Of a stretch of DNA of 13,893 bases, positions 13,547 through 13,893 are shown one piece after another; the stretch's first letter is position 1, and the number at the start of each line of letters is the position of its first letter. The DNA comes from an uncultured bacterium (GTDB taxonomy: Bacteria > Actinomycetota > Coriobacteriia > Coriobacteriales > Coriobacteriaceae): contig CAJMNK010000056.1 of assembly GCA_905214905.1 (NCBI GenBank), forward strand, positions 1-13,893, read 5' to 3'. Below the pieces are notes generated by a model that saw only the letters and a list, made by a program, of their open reading frames with translations, was not told the DNA's origin and searched no databases. The translations under genes were made by a program, and so were the position numbers.

Positions 13547-13767
13547 AAAATCGGAGCATTCGACGCTTACGACCAGCATCCCGCACCGCCATGACCGCGA
13601 CAACGCAATCGCCGGCAATAGCCACAAAGTTTCTTTTGCTCAAAAGCTGTCGAAAAGCTCAACAACTCCTCTACCAGCACTTTCTCTGAGCTTTTTTCGC
13701 CAACAATCTTTTGGCCTTCCACCCTTACGCCAACTGACCAAAATCTAACCAAAAGCTTGACGAAAAT
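13547..13767. other. AT-richer gap with short A/T-rich inverted and direct repeats, no convincing gene
   Basis: This gap is visibly poorer in G+C than the genes around it. CTTTTG/CAAAAG (13633-13646) is a tight hairpin, and AAAAGCTCA (13653-13661) pairs with TGAGCTTTT (13687-13695) and runs into further T on the plus strand. CAAAAGCT followed closely by CGAAAA occurs at 13641-13656 and again near 13750-13766. A 51-codon minus-strand reading frame (13567-13722, GTG start) exists but lacks a ribosome site and has unusual codon choice. The promoter of the downstream membrane-protein gene should be here, but I cannot place it. Confidence 0.4.
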
Positions 13768-13788
13768 TGTGGGGACAGGGACCCCACA
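13768..13788. repeat. REP-like hairpin with GGGACAGG core
   Basis: TGTGGGG (13768-13774) pairs with CCCCACA (13782-13788) around the 7-base loop ACAGGGA. The core GGGACAGG (13772-13779) is the same 8-mer found in both arms of the inverted pair near 2338-2531, 11 kb away. It abuts the terminator hairpin to its right. Confidence 0.5.
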
Positions 13789-13819
13789 CAAAAACGTGCC
13801 GCCCCAAAAGGGGCGGCAC
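13787..13819 (-). terminator. strong intrinsic terminator of a minus-strand gene entering from the right edge
   Basis: GTGCCGCCCC (13796-13805) and its exact reverse complement (13810-13819) form a perfect 10-bp stem with a 4-base AAAA loop. On the minus strand it is followed by GTTTTTGTG. It lies 20 bases beyond the stop of the partial reading frame at the right edge. Confidence 0.85.
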
Positions 13820-13839
13820 ACAAACTTCTAATCAGCTTT

Positions 13840-13893
13840 TCAGTAACGAGCACGCGACGACCCGAAGCCGGAGCGCAGGGCGGGAGGCCGGAT
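13840..13893 (-). CDS. 3' end of an unidentified protein (partial, continues beyond window)
   Basis: Only 17 codons and a TGA are visible; they read IRPPALRSGFGSSRARY. GC-rich codon choice and the terminator 20 bases downstream suggest a real gene end. The frame is not certain: a second frame stops at 13832-13834. The Gly/Ser/Arg-rich tail gives no family assignment. Confidence 0.4.
   Translation of the reverse strand: MRPPALRSGFGSSRARY

Noticed and set aside
13567..13722. A 51-codon GTG-start frame in the right-hand gap
   Set aside because: No ribosome site, atypical AT-rich codon choice and Cys/Arg-rich end; kept only as a remark on the gap.

Overview
The window is a GC-rich (roughly 60%) chromosomal segment of a Gram-positive-like bacterium. 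Strong GGAGG-type ribosome sites, GC-rich codon choice, Mfd divergence, a HutC-type GntR regulator beside a sugar-amine deglycase, and GGGACAGG-type repeats in intergenic gaps all fit a gut Coriobacteriia member. Collinsella is my best guess, from family knowledge rather than any search. There is no rRNA, tRNA, CRISPR array, phage gene, transposase or defence operon.

Layout: (1) 1-1973 is a divergent pair, a SIS-domain fructosamine-6-phosphate deglycase-like enzyme (minus) and a GntR/HutC regulator (plus), sharing a 205-bp AT-rich control region with repeated CATGTAT-type boxes. (2) 1974-2516 is a 543-bp gap between convergent genes that is unusually rich in repeats. It holds a 123-bp element with perfect 18-bp inverted ends and a 194-bp BIME-like pair of inverted 46-bp repeats around an intrinsic terminator. 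(3) 2517-5116, all minus: a PAT-like GNAT acetyltransferase, an L-threonine aldolase-type PLP enzyme and a PAP2 membrane phosphatase. (4) 5173-12978, all minus: mfd, nth, an ABC exporter half-transporter and rmuC, so three of four are genome-maintenance genes. (5) 13102-13536 is a small unrecognised single-pass membrane protein. The right edge holds two stacked hairpins and the last codons of a gene that continues outside the window.

How the genes relate: the SIS enzyme and GntR protein look like a regulated sugar-amine catabolic unit that probably continues to the left. Mfd (repair of RNA-polymerase-blocking lesions), Nth (base excision of oxidised pyrimidines) and RmuC act in different repair routes; their clustering is suggestive but not proof of a common operon, because terminator-like hairpins sit after rmuC and in front of mfd. 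The ABC exporter is split by a single extra base in a C6 run. This could be an assembly error, a true mutation, phase variation or +1 frameshifting.

I found no convincing new enzymatic system. The most unusual material is non-coding: the 123-bp inverted-repeat element, the inverted REP-like pair that supplies the last codons of the GNAT gene, a 29-bp repeat found just after two different stop codons, and the GNAT gene placed directly behind a strong terminator.
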